33,967 bases of DNA from Bacteroidaceae bacterium. Its GTDB lineage: Bacteria; Bacteroidota; Bacteroidia; Bacteroidales; Bacteroidaceae. The notes under the pieces are model-generated. The model ran no database searches and had not been told where the DNA came from. It saw only the letters and a program-made list of their open reading frames with translations. This document shows positions 16,609 to 24,185 of the stretch, one piece after another. The stretch spans positions 1 through 33,967 of the forward strand of contig JAEEHP010000228.1 in NCBI GenBank assembly GCA_016280855.1, read 5' to 3'. Made by a program: the position numbers and the translations under genes. Numbering within the stretch: the first letter of the stretch is position 1; each line of letters begins with the position of its first letter.

Positions 16609-16669
16609 AGTTGAAAGAGAGTTTTTAAGGGGTTGCGATATTTTTGTGTTATGTGTTCCAATTTCTTTG

Positions 16670-16677
16670 CAAAGATA
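16670..16677 (-). promoter_or_regulatory. -7 box for the BtuB/CirA-like receptor gene
   Basis: Minus-strand TATCTTTG is an exact TAnnTTTG match, 62 nt before the ATG at 16608. It faces away from an identical box at 16701-16708 on the other strand; GCAAAGATA and TATCTTTGC form a perfect 9-bp inverted pair. No clear -33 TTTG is seen. Confidence 0.55.
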
Positions 16678-16700
16678 CAAATATTTTTCGAAATAATCAC

Positions 16701-16708
16701 TATCTTTG
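16701..16708 (+). promoter_or_regulatory. Orphan -7 box pointing at the ridA remnant
   Basis: Plus-strand TATCTTTG, followed by CGGCG, points into a region whose only recognisable coding trace is the ridA 3' remnant about 45 nt downstream. It probably once drove ridA. Any present transcript would run into the nested inverted repeats at 16853-17021. Confidence 0.45.
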
Positions 16709-16750
16709 CGGCGAAAAAGGCATAAAAAAGCGCCCATTTTAACACATTAC

Positions 16751-16846
16751 AACACTCCAGCACCCTACCCTGCCCGATCTGCCGTAGCCGTGAAGGCGCT
16801 ACCCAAAGGAGCACTCGTGGAGATTGAGTGCATTGCAGAACGGTAA
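16751..16846 (+). pseudogene. 3' remnant of a RidA (YjgF/UK114) family gene
   Basis: In one frame the bases read PYPARSAVAVKALPKGALV then EIECIAER and a TAA stop (16844-16846). This is the characteristic C-terminus of RidA enamine/imine deaminases, which are about 125 residues long; only about 27-30 residues remain. The codons just before (AAC ACT CCA GCA CCC, NTPAP) faintly resemble the RidA N-terminus, which would fit a large internal deletion, but no in-frame ATG follows the promoter-like box at 16701. The gene is therefore broken. An intact copy may exist elsewhere. Confidence 0.75.
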
Positions 16847-16852
16847 TCGCAG

Positions 16853-17021
16853 CATACCGAACAAGAAGCGAACAGCGAACGAACGAACACTGTTCGGTTG
16901 TTCGGTATGGCATGGCGTGAAGAGTTCAATATTATATATTATATATATTAAATATATATAATATATAATATTGCCGTTTTCTTGCCGCGAAATCAATAAC
17001 TGTTCGTTCGTTCGCTGTTCG
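16853..17021. repeat. Nested perfect inverted repeats around a 45-nt AT palindrome
   Basis: Three overlapping dyads. A: 12-bp arms 16853-16864 and 16898-16909 (CATACCGAACAA / TTGTTCGGTATG). B: 21-bp perfect arms 16869-16889 and 17001-17021 built from CGAA/TTCG units. C: a 45-nt AT-only palindrome at 16928-16972 with two perfect 22-nt arms around one A. Dyads A and B share bases, so the two folds exclude each other. The set begins 7 nt after the ridA-remnant stop. No coding role is apparent. Confidence 0.9.
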
Positions 17022-17068
17022 GCATCAAAAAAAACTGCTCTTCCGTGCACCCCTTTTTTTCAAAACTA

Positions 17069-17099
17069 TTGCACAATTCCGCAAAATGTCGTACCTTTG
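17069..17099 (+). promoter_or_regulatory. Bacteroidota-type promoter, distal promoter of the oxidoreductase operon
   Basis: TTG (17069-17071), 20 nt, then TACCTTTG (17092-17099) is an almost ideal match. Transcription from about 17106 would give a leader of nearly 290 nt before the GTG at 17395, or a separate short RNA. Confidence 0.65.
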
Positions 17100-17120
17100 C
17101 AGTGTCGAAAGGGAAAGACT

Positions 17121-17154
17121 CACCCCCCCGCCCCCCTTTCTTTCAAAGAGGGGG
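17121..17154. repeat. C/G-rich imperfect inverted repeat in the operon leader
   Basis: Runs of C (17121-17136) are followed by TTTCTTTCAAAG and then AGGGGG (17149-17154), giving an imperfect stem. The preceding GACTCACCCCC resembles the GACCCACCCC arm of the element at 6394-6547, so they may belong to one repeat family; this is a visual resemblance only. Confidence 0.4.
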
Positions 17155-17363
17155 AGACCTCCGGAGAAAAGGGCACGCGCCAAAGGCCACGGCGCAATGA
17201 GCGACCAGACGCAGTCGCGAATGCGAATAGTCGCACAGGGGGATGCGAATAGACACATCCACGTATGCACCCGCGAGGGCGCGAACATCTTACAATTCGT
17301 TAAAAAAAAGCCTGCCATCTGCTTTTATTCTGCTGAAAAAGCGGTTATTTGAATAATTTTCCG

Positions 17364-17371
17364 TACCTTTG
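17364..17371 (+). promoter_or_regulatory. Proximal -7 box of the oxidoreductase operon
   Basis: TACCTTTG followed by CGGCC, 23 nt before the GTG start at 17395. The -33 region is not well conserved. Together with 17069-17099 this gives a tandem promoter arrangement. Between the two promoters I see no gene. Confidence 0.55.
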
Positions 17372-17394
17372 CGGCCGTTTAAAGCAGTGATAAC

Positions 17395-17613
17395 GTGAAC
17401 TCATCGACTTCAAGGGTTTCAGATTCGGCTCGTTCGCAGGCTGCACGCCTCTACGAGAAGGGCAATGCGCATCGCAAACAACAGCAATGGGCTGAGGCCA
17501 TCAATGCCTACGATGCTGCTGCTGCACTCGACCCCGAATCGCCTGCCGCCACGGCACGAAAGATGCTCATCGAGATCATGGAATACCGCTGCAAGGAATA
17601 CTATAATCCGTAA
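17395..17613 (+). CDS. Small tetratricopeptide-repeat protein, first gene of the oxidoreductase operon
   Basis: 72 residues from a GTG start. The core ARLYEKGNAHRKQQQWAEAI then NAYDAAAALDPESPAA is one canonical TPR (residues about 16-50) plus part of a second helix pair ending EIMEYRCKEYYNP. There is no signal peptide or membrane segment, so it is cytoplasmic. It lies 18 bp upstream of the ferredoxin subunit, and I recall similar tiny TPR proteins preceding this operon in other Bacteroidales. A role as assembly factor or scaffold for the enzyme is inference. The GTG start is chosen because no ATG precedes the conserved part. Confidence 0.75.
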   Translation: MNSSTSRVSDSARSQAARLYEKGNAHRKQQQWAEAINAYDAAAALDPESPAATARKMLIEIMEYRCKEYYNP

Positions 17614-17631
17614 GCAGTAAACAATAGGAAT

Positions 17632-17865
17632 ATGGCAAAAATGAAAGGAGCTATCGTCGTGAACACCGAGCGCTGCAAAGGGTGCGAGCTGTGTGTCGTG
17701 GCGTGTCCGCTCAACCTGATTCGTCTGGCCGACAAGATGGTGAACCGTCGCGGCTACAGATATGTCGAACAGCCTGACGCTGAGGCCTGCACCGGCTGCA
17801 CGTCATGCGCCATCGTATGCCCCGACGGGTGCATCACGGTGTACAGAAAGAAAATGGACAATTGA
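17632..17865 (+). CDS. 2-oxoacid:ferredoxin oxidoreductase, 4Fe-4S ferredoxin (delta) subunit
   Basis: 77 residues with two [4Fe-4S] cluster motifs: CKGCELCVVACP (first CxxCxxCxxxCP) and CTGCTSCAIVCPDG (second). This is the PorD/KorD/VorD type electron-carrying subunit, which passes electrons from the thiamine-pyrophosphate site to external ferredoxin. It begins with MAKMKGAIVVNTE and lacks extra domains. The next gene follows after 5 bp, showing tight co-translation with the catalytic subunits. Confidence 0.93.
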   Translation: MAKMKGAIVVNTERCKGCELCVVACPLNLIRLADKMVNRRGYRYVEQPDAEACTGCTSCAIVCPDGCITVYRKKMDN

Positions 17866-17870
17866 ACGTT

Positions 17871-18953
17871 ATGGAAAAAGAAATAGTACTGATGAAGGGC
17901 AACGAAGCCATCGCCCACGCCGCCATACGCTGCGGCTGCGACGGCTACTTCGGCTATCCCATCACCCCTCAAAGCGAAATCCTCGAGACGCTGGCCGTCG
18001 AGAAGCCTTGGGAAACCACCGGCATGGTCGTGTTGCAGGCCGAAAGCGAGGTGGCAAGTATCAACATGATCTACGGCGGAGGCGGCAGCGGCAAACGCGT
18101 CATGACGTCGTCCAGCAGCCCCGGTGTGGCACTCATGCAGGAAGGCATTGCCTACATGGCAGGCGCCGAGATCCCCGGACTCATCGTCAACGTGCAGCGC
18201 GGCGGCCCAGGCTTAGGAACCATCCAGCCCTCGCAGGGCGACTACTTCCAGGCAACGCGTGGCGGCGGCAACGGCGACTACTACGTCATCGTGCTCGCTC
18301 CCTCGTCCGTGCAGGAGATGGCCGACTTCGTGGATCTCTCGTTCGAGCTCGCCTTCAAGTATCGCACGCCCGTCATGATCCTCTCCGACGGCGTCGTGGG
18401 GCAGGTCATGGAGAAAGTGGTGCTGCCACCGTTCAAACCGCGTCGCACGGAAGAAGAGATCCTGCGCGAGTGCCCATGGGCTTCCACAGGTCGCAAGGGC
18501 GGACGACCCATCAACGTCATCACCTCCTTGGAACTGCGTCCTGAGGCCATGGAGAAGCACAACCTGCACCTGCAGGAGAAATATAAAGAGATTCGCGCGC
18601 GCGAAGTGCGCTATGAGGAACTGCAGACCGAGGATGCCGACTACCTCATCGTGGCATTCGGCTCGGCTGCACGCATTGCACAGAAAGCCATCGGCGACTT
18701 ACGCCGCGAAGGCATACGCGTAGGACTGCTCCGTCCCATCACCCTGTGGCCCTTCCCCACCCTGCGTATTCAGGAACTCTGCCGCCGTGTGAAAGGCATA
18801 CTCACCTTCGAGATCAACGCCGGACAGATGGTCGAGGACGTCAGACTCGCCGTAGAAGGACAAGTGCCCGTGACGCAGTACGGCAAGATGGGCGGCATTG
18901 TCCCCACGCCCGATGAGCTGATTGCACGCCTCAAGGAAGATTTCAACATCTAA
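17871..18953 (+). CDS. vorB: 2-oxoacid:ferredoxin oxidoreductase alpha subunit (VorB/KorA type)
   Basis: 360 residues from the ATG at 17871 (MEKEIVLMKGNEAIAHAAIR). The longer open frame starting at 17805 overlaps the ferredoxin gene and is not needed. It carries the pyrimidine-binding domain of the thiamine enzyme family: GYFGYPITPQSEILE, MTSSSSPGVALMQEGIAYMA, VNVQRGGPGLGTIQPSQGDY and a C-terminal transketolase-like domain (DADYLIVAFGSAARIAQKAI). With beta, gamma and delta subunits encoded separately it forms a four-subunit enzyme. It decarboxylates a 2-oxoacid to acyl-CoA and reduces ferredoxin. Homologues are labelled 3-methyl-2-oxobutanoate (VorB) or 2-oxoglutarate (KorA) oxidoreductase; the substrate is not certain from sequence. 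Confidence 0.92.
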   Translation: MEKEIVLMKGNEAIAHAAIRCGCDGYFGYPITPQSEILETLAVEKPWETTGMVVLQAESEVASINMIYGGGGSGKRVMTSSSSPGVALMQEGIAYMAGAEIPGLIVNVQRGGPGLGTIQPSQGDYFQATRGGGNGDYYVIVLAPSSVQEMADFVDLSFELAFKYRTPVMILSDGVVGQVMEKVVLPPFKPRRTEEEILRECPWASTGRKGGRPINVITSLELRPEAMEKHNLHLQEKYKEIRAREVRYEELQTEDADYLIVAFGSAARIAQKAIGDLRREGIRVGLLRPITLWPFPTLRIQELCRRVKGILTFEINAGQMVEDVRLAVEGQVPVTQYGKMGGIVPTPDELIARLKEDFNI

Positions 18954-18978
18954 AGACACCTCCCTGAGCCTCATCATT

Positions 18979-19152
18979 ATGCAGAACAGAGAACAAGTTC
19001 GCAACGCGCTGAACACCATCTTCATGCTCCTGGCACTCGTTGGCGTAGTGTTGTACTTCGCCGTGCCAGCGCACCACATCATCGGCCTCGTCGTCATCGG
19101 CGTGGCCATGGTGGTCAAGATTGCCGAGTTCTTCATCAGATTCATGTTTTGA
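18979..19152 (+). CDS. 57-residue two-helix membrane protein within the oxidoreductase operon
   Basis: The ATG at 18979 (MQNREQVRNALNTIFMLLAL) gives 57 residues. Two hydrophobic helices are visible, IFMLLALVGVVLYFAV and IIGLVVIGVAMVVKIAEFFI, joined by the short turn PAHHI. The N-terminus is polar and charged. No named family is recognised. It sits 25 bp after the alpha subunit and 14 bp before the beta subunit, both normally soluble proteins, so its retention inside the operon suggests a functional link such as membrane attachment of the complex. That role is inferred. Confidence 0.75.
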   Translation: MQNREQVRNALNTIFMLLALVGVVLYFAVPAHHIIGLVVIGVAMVVKIAEFFIRFMF

Positions 19153-19166
19153 ACAGCTTTTAAGAA

Positions 19167-19937
19167 ATGGAAAATATCATATCCCCTGAGAACATTGTCT
19201 ATCAGAAGCCTACGCTACTGAACGACACCGACATGCACTACTGCCCGGGCTGCTCCCATGGCGTCGTGCACAAGCTCATCGCCGAGGTCATCGAGGAGAT
19301 GGGCATCACCGAGAAGGCCGTCGGCATCTCACCCGTCGGATGCGCCGTGTTTGCCTACAAATACATCGACATCGACTGGCAGGAAGCCGCCCACGGACGT
19401 GCACCCGCCATTGCCAGTGCCATCAAGCGCCTGTGGCCCGACCGCCTCGTGTTCACCTACCAGGGCGACGGCGACCTCGCTTGCATCGGCACCGCTGAGA
19501 CCATTCATGCCCTCAACCGTGGCGAGAACATCGCTATCATCTTCATCAACAACGCCATCTACGGCATGACGGGTGGACAGATGGCACCCACGACGCTCAT
19601 GGGCATGAAAACAGCCACCTGCCCCTATGGCCGACAAGCCGACCTCCACGGATATCCATTGAAAATCACCGAGATAGCCGCACAACTCGAAGGCACCTGC
19701 TACGTCACCCGACAGAGCGTCCACAGCGTGGCTGCCATACGCAAGGCCAAGCGTGCCATCCGCCAGGCCTTCGAGAACTCCGTCAACCGCCGCGGAAGCT
19801 CGCTCGTCGAGATCGTTTCCACATGCTCCTCTGGATGGAAGAAAACGCCCATCGAGGCCAACCAATGGATGGAAGAACACATGTTCGACTACTACCACGT
19901 GGGAGACTTGAAAAATACATCAATTGATAATGTATAA
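19167..19937 (+). CDS. 2-oxoacid:ferredoxin oxidoreductase beta subunit (thiamine-pyrophosphate binding)
   Basis: 256 residues. The Cys pair of HYCPGCSHGVVHKLI and the thiamine-pyrophosphate motif from YQGDGDLACIGTAETIHAL to IIFINNAIYGMTGGQ (GDG...NN) are intact. The substrate-loop region PTTLMGMKTATCPYGR also matches KorB/VorA proteins. The last residues SIDNV and the stop codon are encoded by an AT-rich repeat (19923-20017), so the native C-terminus was probably a little different. It pairs with the alpha subunit to form the catalytic site; the gamma subunit gene follows after the repeat. Confidence 0.92.
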   Translation: MENIISPENIVYQKPTLLNDTDMHYCPGCSHGVVHKLIAEVIEEMGITEKAVGISPVGCAVFAYKYIDIDWQEAAHGRAPAIASAIKRLWPDRLVFTYQGDGDLACIGTAETIHALNRGENIAIIFINNAIYGMTGGQMAPTTLMGMKTATCPYGRQADLHGYPLKITEIAAQLEGTCYVTRQSVHSVAAIRKAKRAIRQAFENSVNRRGSSLVEIVSTCSSGWKKTPIEANQWMEEHMFDYYHVGDLKNTSIDNV

Positions 19938-20017
19938 TTGATAATGTATAATTTTATTGGCTGCGCATGGTAAATCCTAACGCCTGCATGGCGTAATCAT
20001 TATACATTATCAATTAT
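19923..20017. repeat. AT-rich inverted repeat with 19-bp perfect arms between beta and gamma genes
   Basis: Arms 19934-19952 and 19999-20017 are exact reverse complements (left arm ATAATTGATAATGTATAAT) around a 46-nt G/C-richer loop. The left side also has a 14-bp tandem duplication (ATTGATAATGTATA at 19923-19936 and 19937-19950). The left arm contains the stop codon of the beta gene, and the right arm ends 20 nt before the gamma start. It may be a mobile palindromic unit; as RNA it would form a strong stem inside the operon transcript. Confidence 0.88.
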
Positions 20018-20037
20018 CAATGATACATTAAACTATT

Positions 20038-20577
20038 ATGACTGAAGAAATCATCATATCGGGATTCGGCGGACAAGGCGTATTGTCCATGGGAAAGATT
20101 CTGGCCTACAGCGCATTGATGGAAGGCAAGGAAGTATCGTGGATGCCGGCATACGGACCCGAACAACGCGGCGGAACTGCCAATGTCACCGTCATCGTCA
20201 GCGACGAACGCATCTCGTCGCCCATCGTCAGCAAGTACGACACAGCCATCATCTTGAACCAGCCCTCGCTGGAGAAATTCGAGCAGAGCGTGAAGCCGGG
20301 AGGAACACTCATCTACGACGGCTACGGCATCAGCGTGCCTCCACAGCGCAAGGACATCAACATCTTCGAAATCAACGCCATGGATGCCGCTGCGGAGATG
20401 GGCAATCCCAAGGGATTCAACATGATCGTGCTCGGAGCATTGCTGAAAGTGCGACCCATCGTGACGCTCGATAACGTGCTCAAAGGCCTGCGCAAGACGC
20501 TGCCCGAACGACACCACAACCTCATTCCCGCCAACGAAGCTGCACTGCGCAAGGGAATGGAGCTGATAGAAGGATAA
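20038..20577 (+). CDS. 2-oxoacid:ferredoxin oxidoreductase gamma subunit
   Basis: 179 residues, the usual length. It opens with MTEEIIISGFGGQGVLSMGK, the family's glycine-rich signature, followed by SWMPAYGPEQRGGTANVTVI and ISSPIVSKYDTAIILNQPSL. The C-terminal half contains GFNMIVLGALLKVRPIV. KorC/VorC subunits bind coenzyme A and join the alpha/beta core. It is separated from the beta gene by a 100-bp gap filled by the inverted repeat, while all other gaps in the operon are under 30 bp. It most likely still belongs to the same transcript. Confidence 0.93.
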   Translation: MTEEIIISGFGGQGVLSMGKILAYSALMEGKEVSWMPAYGPEQRGGTANVTVIVSDERISSPIVSKYDTAIILNQPSLEKFEQSVKPGGTLIYDGYGISVPPQRKDINIFEINAMDAAAEMGNPKGFNMIVLGALLKVRPIVTLDNVLKGLRKTLPERHHNLIPANEAALRKGMELIEG

Positions 20578-20617
20578 GTGACATAAAATAGCTGCATTAC
20601 TGAAACAGACAGGACTG

Positions 20618-22858
20618 ATGAAGAGGATTCGTCTTTGGCTCATGCTCATGGTGTGCGCGTGGTCGGTGAACGGCTTCGCACAGGATGTGGCACGCGATAT
20701 CCTCAACGAAGGACAGCAGCTAGACGAATTCGGCAACCCCGTACAGGACGACAAGAAAGGGCAGAAGACATGGGGACGCGACACGTCGAAGGTCGATCAG
20801 ACCGTGCCCACCGAATTCCACCAATGGCACATCGACGAACGACTGGGCACGGTGCTCCCCGAAGCCTACAACGACACCCTCCCCCATCTGTTCCAGAACT
20901 TCAACTCCACCGACGGTTACTACGGCGAATACAACTACACCGGCAACCTCGGCGCGCCACGACTCTCGCGTCTGTTCCTCGATCGCGAGATGACCTCCGA
21001 CTTCATGTTCCTCCAGCCCTACGACTATTTCCACACGACACCCTCGAGCATCCTGTTCACCAACACCAAGAGCCCGCTGACCAACCTGCAGTACCACTCC
21101 TGCGGAACGCGTGAGAACGGACAGGATCGCGTACGTGCCTACTTCTCGTCAAACATCAACAAGATCGCCGGCTTCGGATTCAAGATCGACTACGCCTACG
21201 GACGCGGTTACTACAACAGCCAGGCCAACTCGCTCACGGGCGGCTCGCTGTTCGGCTACTACCTCGGCGAGCGCTACGACCTGCACGCCATGGCCTATTG
21301 GGCACACATGAAGACGAGCGAGAACGGCGGCATCGAGGACGACAAGTATATCAAGGATCCGGAGAGCTTTGCACGCAGCGTACGGTCGCGCGACATACCT
21401 ACCGTGCTCTCGTCCGTATGGAACCGCAACGACGTTCAGACCTATTTCCTCAACCATCGCTACCACCTCGGCATCTACCGCGCCGGCGAGCTCTCGGACT
21501 CCCTGAAGGCAGCCATGCCCAAGGACGAAGAACTCCTCCTGTCGTTAGGCTCCGACAGCCTGCAGAACGAAATCCTCGGCGATACCCTGCGACTGGCCAC
21601 CACGCTTGACTCCCTGCGCCAGGCGTGGAAGGACAAGCAGCCAGAGATTCCACGCGAATTCGTGCCTGTCACCAGCTTCTTCCACACCTTTAAGACGCAG
21701 GTGCTCAACCACAACCTATACCTGCGCAGCGGACTGAATTCCGGCTATCTGACACGCACACAACCCTTCTACGGGCAAAGCTTCAGCGGAACTGACGAGA
21801 CGAAGGCGCTGAGCGTGAAGAACACCGTAGGCGTGCAGCTCCGCGAAGGGTTCAACAAATGGGCTAAGGCTGGCATAACACTATTCGCATCACACGAGAT
21901 TCAACGCTTCACGCTACCCGATAGCACCTCCACCGACAGCCTCAGCGTGCTCAACCGCTACGTCGAAAACCACATCACCGTAGGAGGCGAGATCCAGAAG
22001 ATGATGGGCAAAACGCTGCACTACAGCGCCGGAGCCGAGTTCTGGGTCGTTGGGCCTAAAGCCGGAGAGATGGACATTCATGGCACGGGCGACCTGAACT
22101 TCCGACTGCTCAAGGACACCGTGCACCTCGAAGCAAAAGCATTCTTCAAGAATGTCTTTGCCCCGTTCTACTACACCCACTACCACAGCAGAGCACTATG
22201 GTGGGATCAGGACTTCAAGTCCGAAACCCACACCCGCGTCGAGGGAACCCTGAAGTTCGACCGCTTAGGCACAAGCATCCGCTTCGGCGTCGAGAACATC
22301 TCGAACTACACCTATTTGGCCTACGCCAACAAGTCCACCGGCGAGGACGCCGAGGGCAACACGACATCATTCACCCGCAACCTGGAAGTGCGCCAGCAGA
22401 GCGGAAGCATACAGGTGATGAGCGCTACGCTGACACAGAACTTCCACTTCGGAATCTTCCATTGGGACAATGCTGTTACGTGGCAGCATACGACCAACCC
22501 CGACGTGATTCCCTTGCCCACGATATCGTTGTACACGAACCCCTACGTTGTGTTCCATGTGGCCAAGGTTCTGCGTGTCGAAGCTGGCGTGGACTTGCGC
22601 TACTTCACCTCGTACTATGCGCCCGCCTATGCGCCGCTGATGAACCAGTTTGCCATTCAGGATCCCAACCTCACACGCGTCAAGATCGGCAACTATCCCA
22701 TCTTCAACGGCTACCTCAACCTTGCCATCAAGCGCGTCCGCGGCTACCTCAGCGTCCAGCACTTCAACGAAAGCGGCGGCAACGCATTCCTCGTGCCCCA
22801 CTACCCCATCGACCCGCTGTCGATTCACTTCGGCATTTCGTGGAATTTCTACGATTGA
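20618..22858 (+). CDS. Putative porin (Bacteroidales outer-membrane beta-barrel)
   Basis: 746 residues with a signal peptide (MKRIRLWLMLMVCAWSVNGF-AQ). It resembles the large Bacteroidota putative-porin family: an N-terminal linker, then the segment HQWHIDERLGTVLPEAYNDT, NYTGNLGAPRLSRLFLDREM and SPLTNLQYHSCGTRENGQDR, followed by many amphipathic strands and a terminal LSIHFGISWNFYD. No plug and no TonB box are seen, so it would be a passive channel or structural barrel. It begins 40 bp after the gamma subunit gene in the same direction and could be co-transcribed. The convergent DUF4421 gene ends 22 bp away. Confidence 0.8.
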   Translation: MKRIRLWLMLMVCAWSVNGFAQDVARDILNEGQQLDEFGNPVQDDKKGQKTWGRDTSKVDQTVPTEFHQWHIDERLGTVLPEAYNDTLPHLFQNFNSTDGYYGEYNYTGNLGAPRLSRLFLDREMTSDFMFLQPYDYFHTTPSSILFTNTKSPLTNLQYHSCGTRENGQDRVRAYFSSNINKIAGFGFKIDYAYGRGYYNSQANSLTGGSLFGYYLGERYDLHAMAYWAHMKTSENGGIEDDKYIKDPESFARSVRSRDIPTVLSSVWNRNDVQTYFLNHRYHLGIYRAGELSDSLKAAMPKDEELLLSLGSDSLQNEILGDTLRLATTLDSLRQAWKDKQPEIPREFVPVTSFFHTFKTQVLNHNLYLRSGLNSGYLTRTQPFYGQSFSGTDETKALSVKNTVGVQLREGFNKWAKAGITLFASHEIQRFTLPDSTSTDSLSVLNRYVENHITVGGEIQKMMGKTLHYSAGAEFWVVGPKAGEMDIHGTGDLNFRLLKDTVHLEAKAFFKNVFAPFYYTHYHSRALWWDQDFKSETHTRVEGTLKFDRLGTSIRFGVENISNYTYLAYANKSTGEDAEGNTTSFTRNLEVRQQSGSIQVMSATLTQNFHFGIFHWDNAVTWQHTTNPDVIPLPTISLYTNPYVVFHVAKVLRVEAGVDLRYFTSYYAPAYAPLMNQFAIQDPNLTRVKIGNYPIFNGYLNLAIKRVRGYLSVQHFNESGGNAFLVPHYPIDPLSIHFGISWNFYD

Positions 22859-22880
22859 TGGTTCTGGGAACTCCCTCCTA

Positions 22881-24185
22881 TCAGTTTTCCACCACCGGTT
22901 GCTCCCGACGTAGGGGCAACTCTGGCGGCACCGTCTTCACCTCAGGGCTCTTCGTCTTACGCTTCTGGAAATAAAAACCGACGAAGACATTGGCCGTGCC
23001 GAAAGTGTTGCTGAAACGCATGTCATTGCGACGATAGTTGAAGTTGTGGACAATGCCCATCAAGCCCGCGAACCACTTGCCGGTGTTGTAAATAATGCCC
23101 GAGCGGGCCGTGCAGTCGAGTCCCAAGGCAGCCTGACGGCGAAACGAGTCATAAATCTTGGTAAAGAAAGGCGAATCCTCGTGCCCTTCCTCCTCTTGAG
23201 CCTTGCTCTGAAGCATGGCGGTCTTCGTGCTCGTCCACGTCACTGAGATGGCGGGCATGAGCGACATGCCGAGGCACCAGTTGCGAGCAAATGCCCAATT
23301 GTAGGCATAGCCGAGATGAATGGCATAATCGGTGTACTTGATACGCTCGAGGGCTTGAATCGATTGCTGCTCTAAGGCCTCTTGCGACAAAAGGGATGGC
23401 AGCTCGTTGTAATTGAAGCGAACGTCGTGCAGCGTGAACGACACACCAAGCTGGAAAGAACCGGCTGAACGGCGCTGAATCTTCGACTGAGAGTAAATAG
23501 CCTGATTAGCATACCGTTTGCTGTTGAAGTTGTAATAGATCTTGGCTCCTATGAGCTGTGTGGTGATATAGTCGTTGCAAGCCTCGCCTTCGAGACCTTT
23601 GACGAGATCGCCGAAGCCCTCAATCTTGCGAAAATAGAAGTTCTCGCCCGTGCGATGGTAGAAAAGGTCGAAACCCAGACGGGACGTGTAGAGCGACAAG
23701 TCGAGATTGATGCCTCGATTCTTACGGCGAAGATTCAGCACATCGAACGTGTAGCCAAGGAAGATCCAACGCCAACCGAAATAGGGACCTATGCGCAGGT
23801 TGTTCTTCTCTGCAAAGGCGAGGCGAGCATCGCTCTCATGGTCGCCGATAGTGTAATACTCAAGGTTGCGAGTGGCCTGCAGCATAGCCGTGTAGTTGTA
23901 TTCGATAGGCTCAACGTAGTTGCTGTCTATCGCGTCGAAAGCATCCATGAAACGCTTGAAGAAGCCTGGACGCGGTTGGGAAACTGACAACGTGACGTCA
24001 GAAACAGGCTTTTCAGGCACAGATGCTTCTGACACGGAAGTTTCAGACACAGGGGAGATGGAAAGGCTGTCTGGAGTTTGCGCTAAAACGCAGGTGCCTG
24101 CCCATGCAAGAAGTGAGAGCATGGCAAGGCTTCGCGTAAGCAAACCACGTGAAACAACGGAGATGATGTCGCGAGCCTTTTTCAC
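22881..24185 (-). CDS. DUF4421-family outer-membrane protein
   Basis: 434 residues. A signal peptide or anchor (LTRSLAMLSLLAWAGTCVLA) is followed by a Ser/Val/Glu-rich spacer with near-repeats (SETSVSEASVPEKPVSDV) and then the DUF4421 body: FDAIDSNYVEPIEYNYTAML, YFGWRWIFLGYTFDVLNL, and strands ending SNTFGTANVFVGFYFQKRK. It is predicted to be a beta-barrel of unknown function. The start overlaps the stop of the oxidoreductase gene by 4 bp, so it is translationally coupled to manC and that gene. A link to surface polysaccharide is only suggested by this context. Confidence 0.78.
   Translation of the reverse strand: MKKARDIISVVSRGLLTRSLAMLSLLAWAGTCVLAQTPDSLSISPVSETSVSEASVPEKPVSDVTLSVSQPRPGFFKRFMDAFDAIDSNYVEPIEYNYTAMLQATRNLEYYTIGDHESDARLAFAEKNNLRIGPYFGWRWIFLGYTFDVLNLRRKNRGINLDLSLYTSRLGFDLFYHRTGENFYFRKIEGFGDLVKGLEGEACNDYITTQLIGAKIYYNFNSKRYANQAIYSQSKIQRRSAGSFQLGVSFTLHDVRFNYNELPSLLSQEALEQQSIQALERIKYTDYAIHLGYAYNWAFARNWCLGMSLMPAISVTWTSTKTAMLQSKAQEEEGHEDSPFFTKIYDSFRRQAALGLDCTARSGIIYNTGKWFAGLMGIVHNFNYRRNDMRFSNTFGTANVFVGFYFQKRKTKSPEVKTVPPELPLRREQPVVEN

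Noticed and set aside
16609..16669. Cobalamin riboswitch upstream of the BtuB/CirA-like receptor
   Set aside because: The leader from the -7 box to the ATG is only about 55 nt, too short for the element, and no B12-box-like sequence is seen.
16799..17050. 83-codon minus-strand open frame through the AT palindrome
   Set aside because: Its translation (IIYYIYLIYIIYNIELF) is just the palindrome; no start context or homology.
17086..17352. 88-codon plus-strand open frame in the oxidoreductase leader
   Set aside because: The ATG lies inside the promoter spacer and the product is low-complexity; a leader or noncoding role is more likely.
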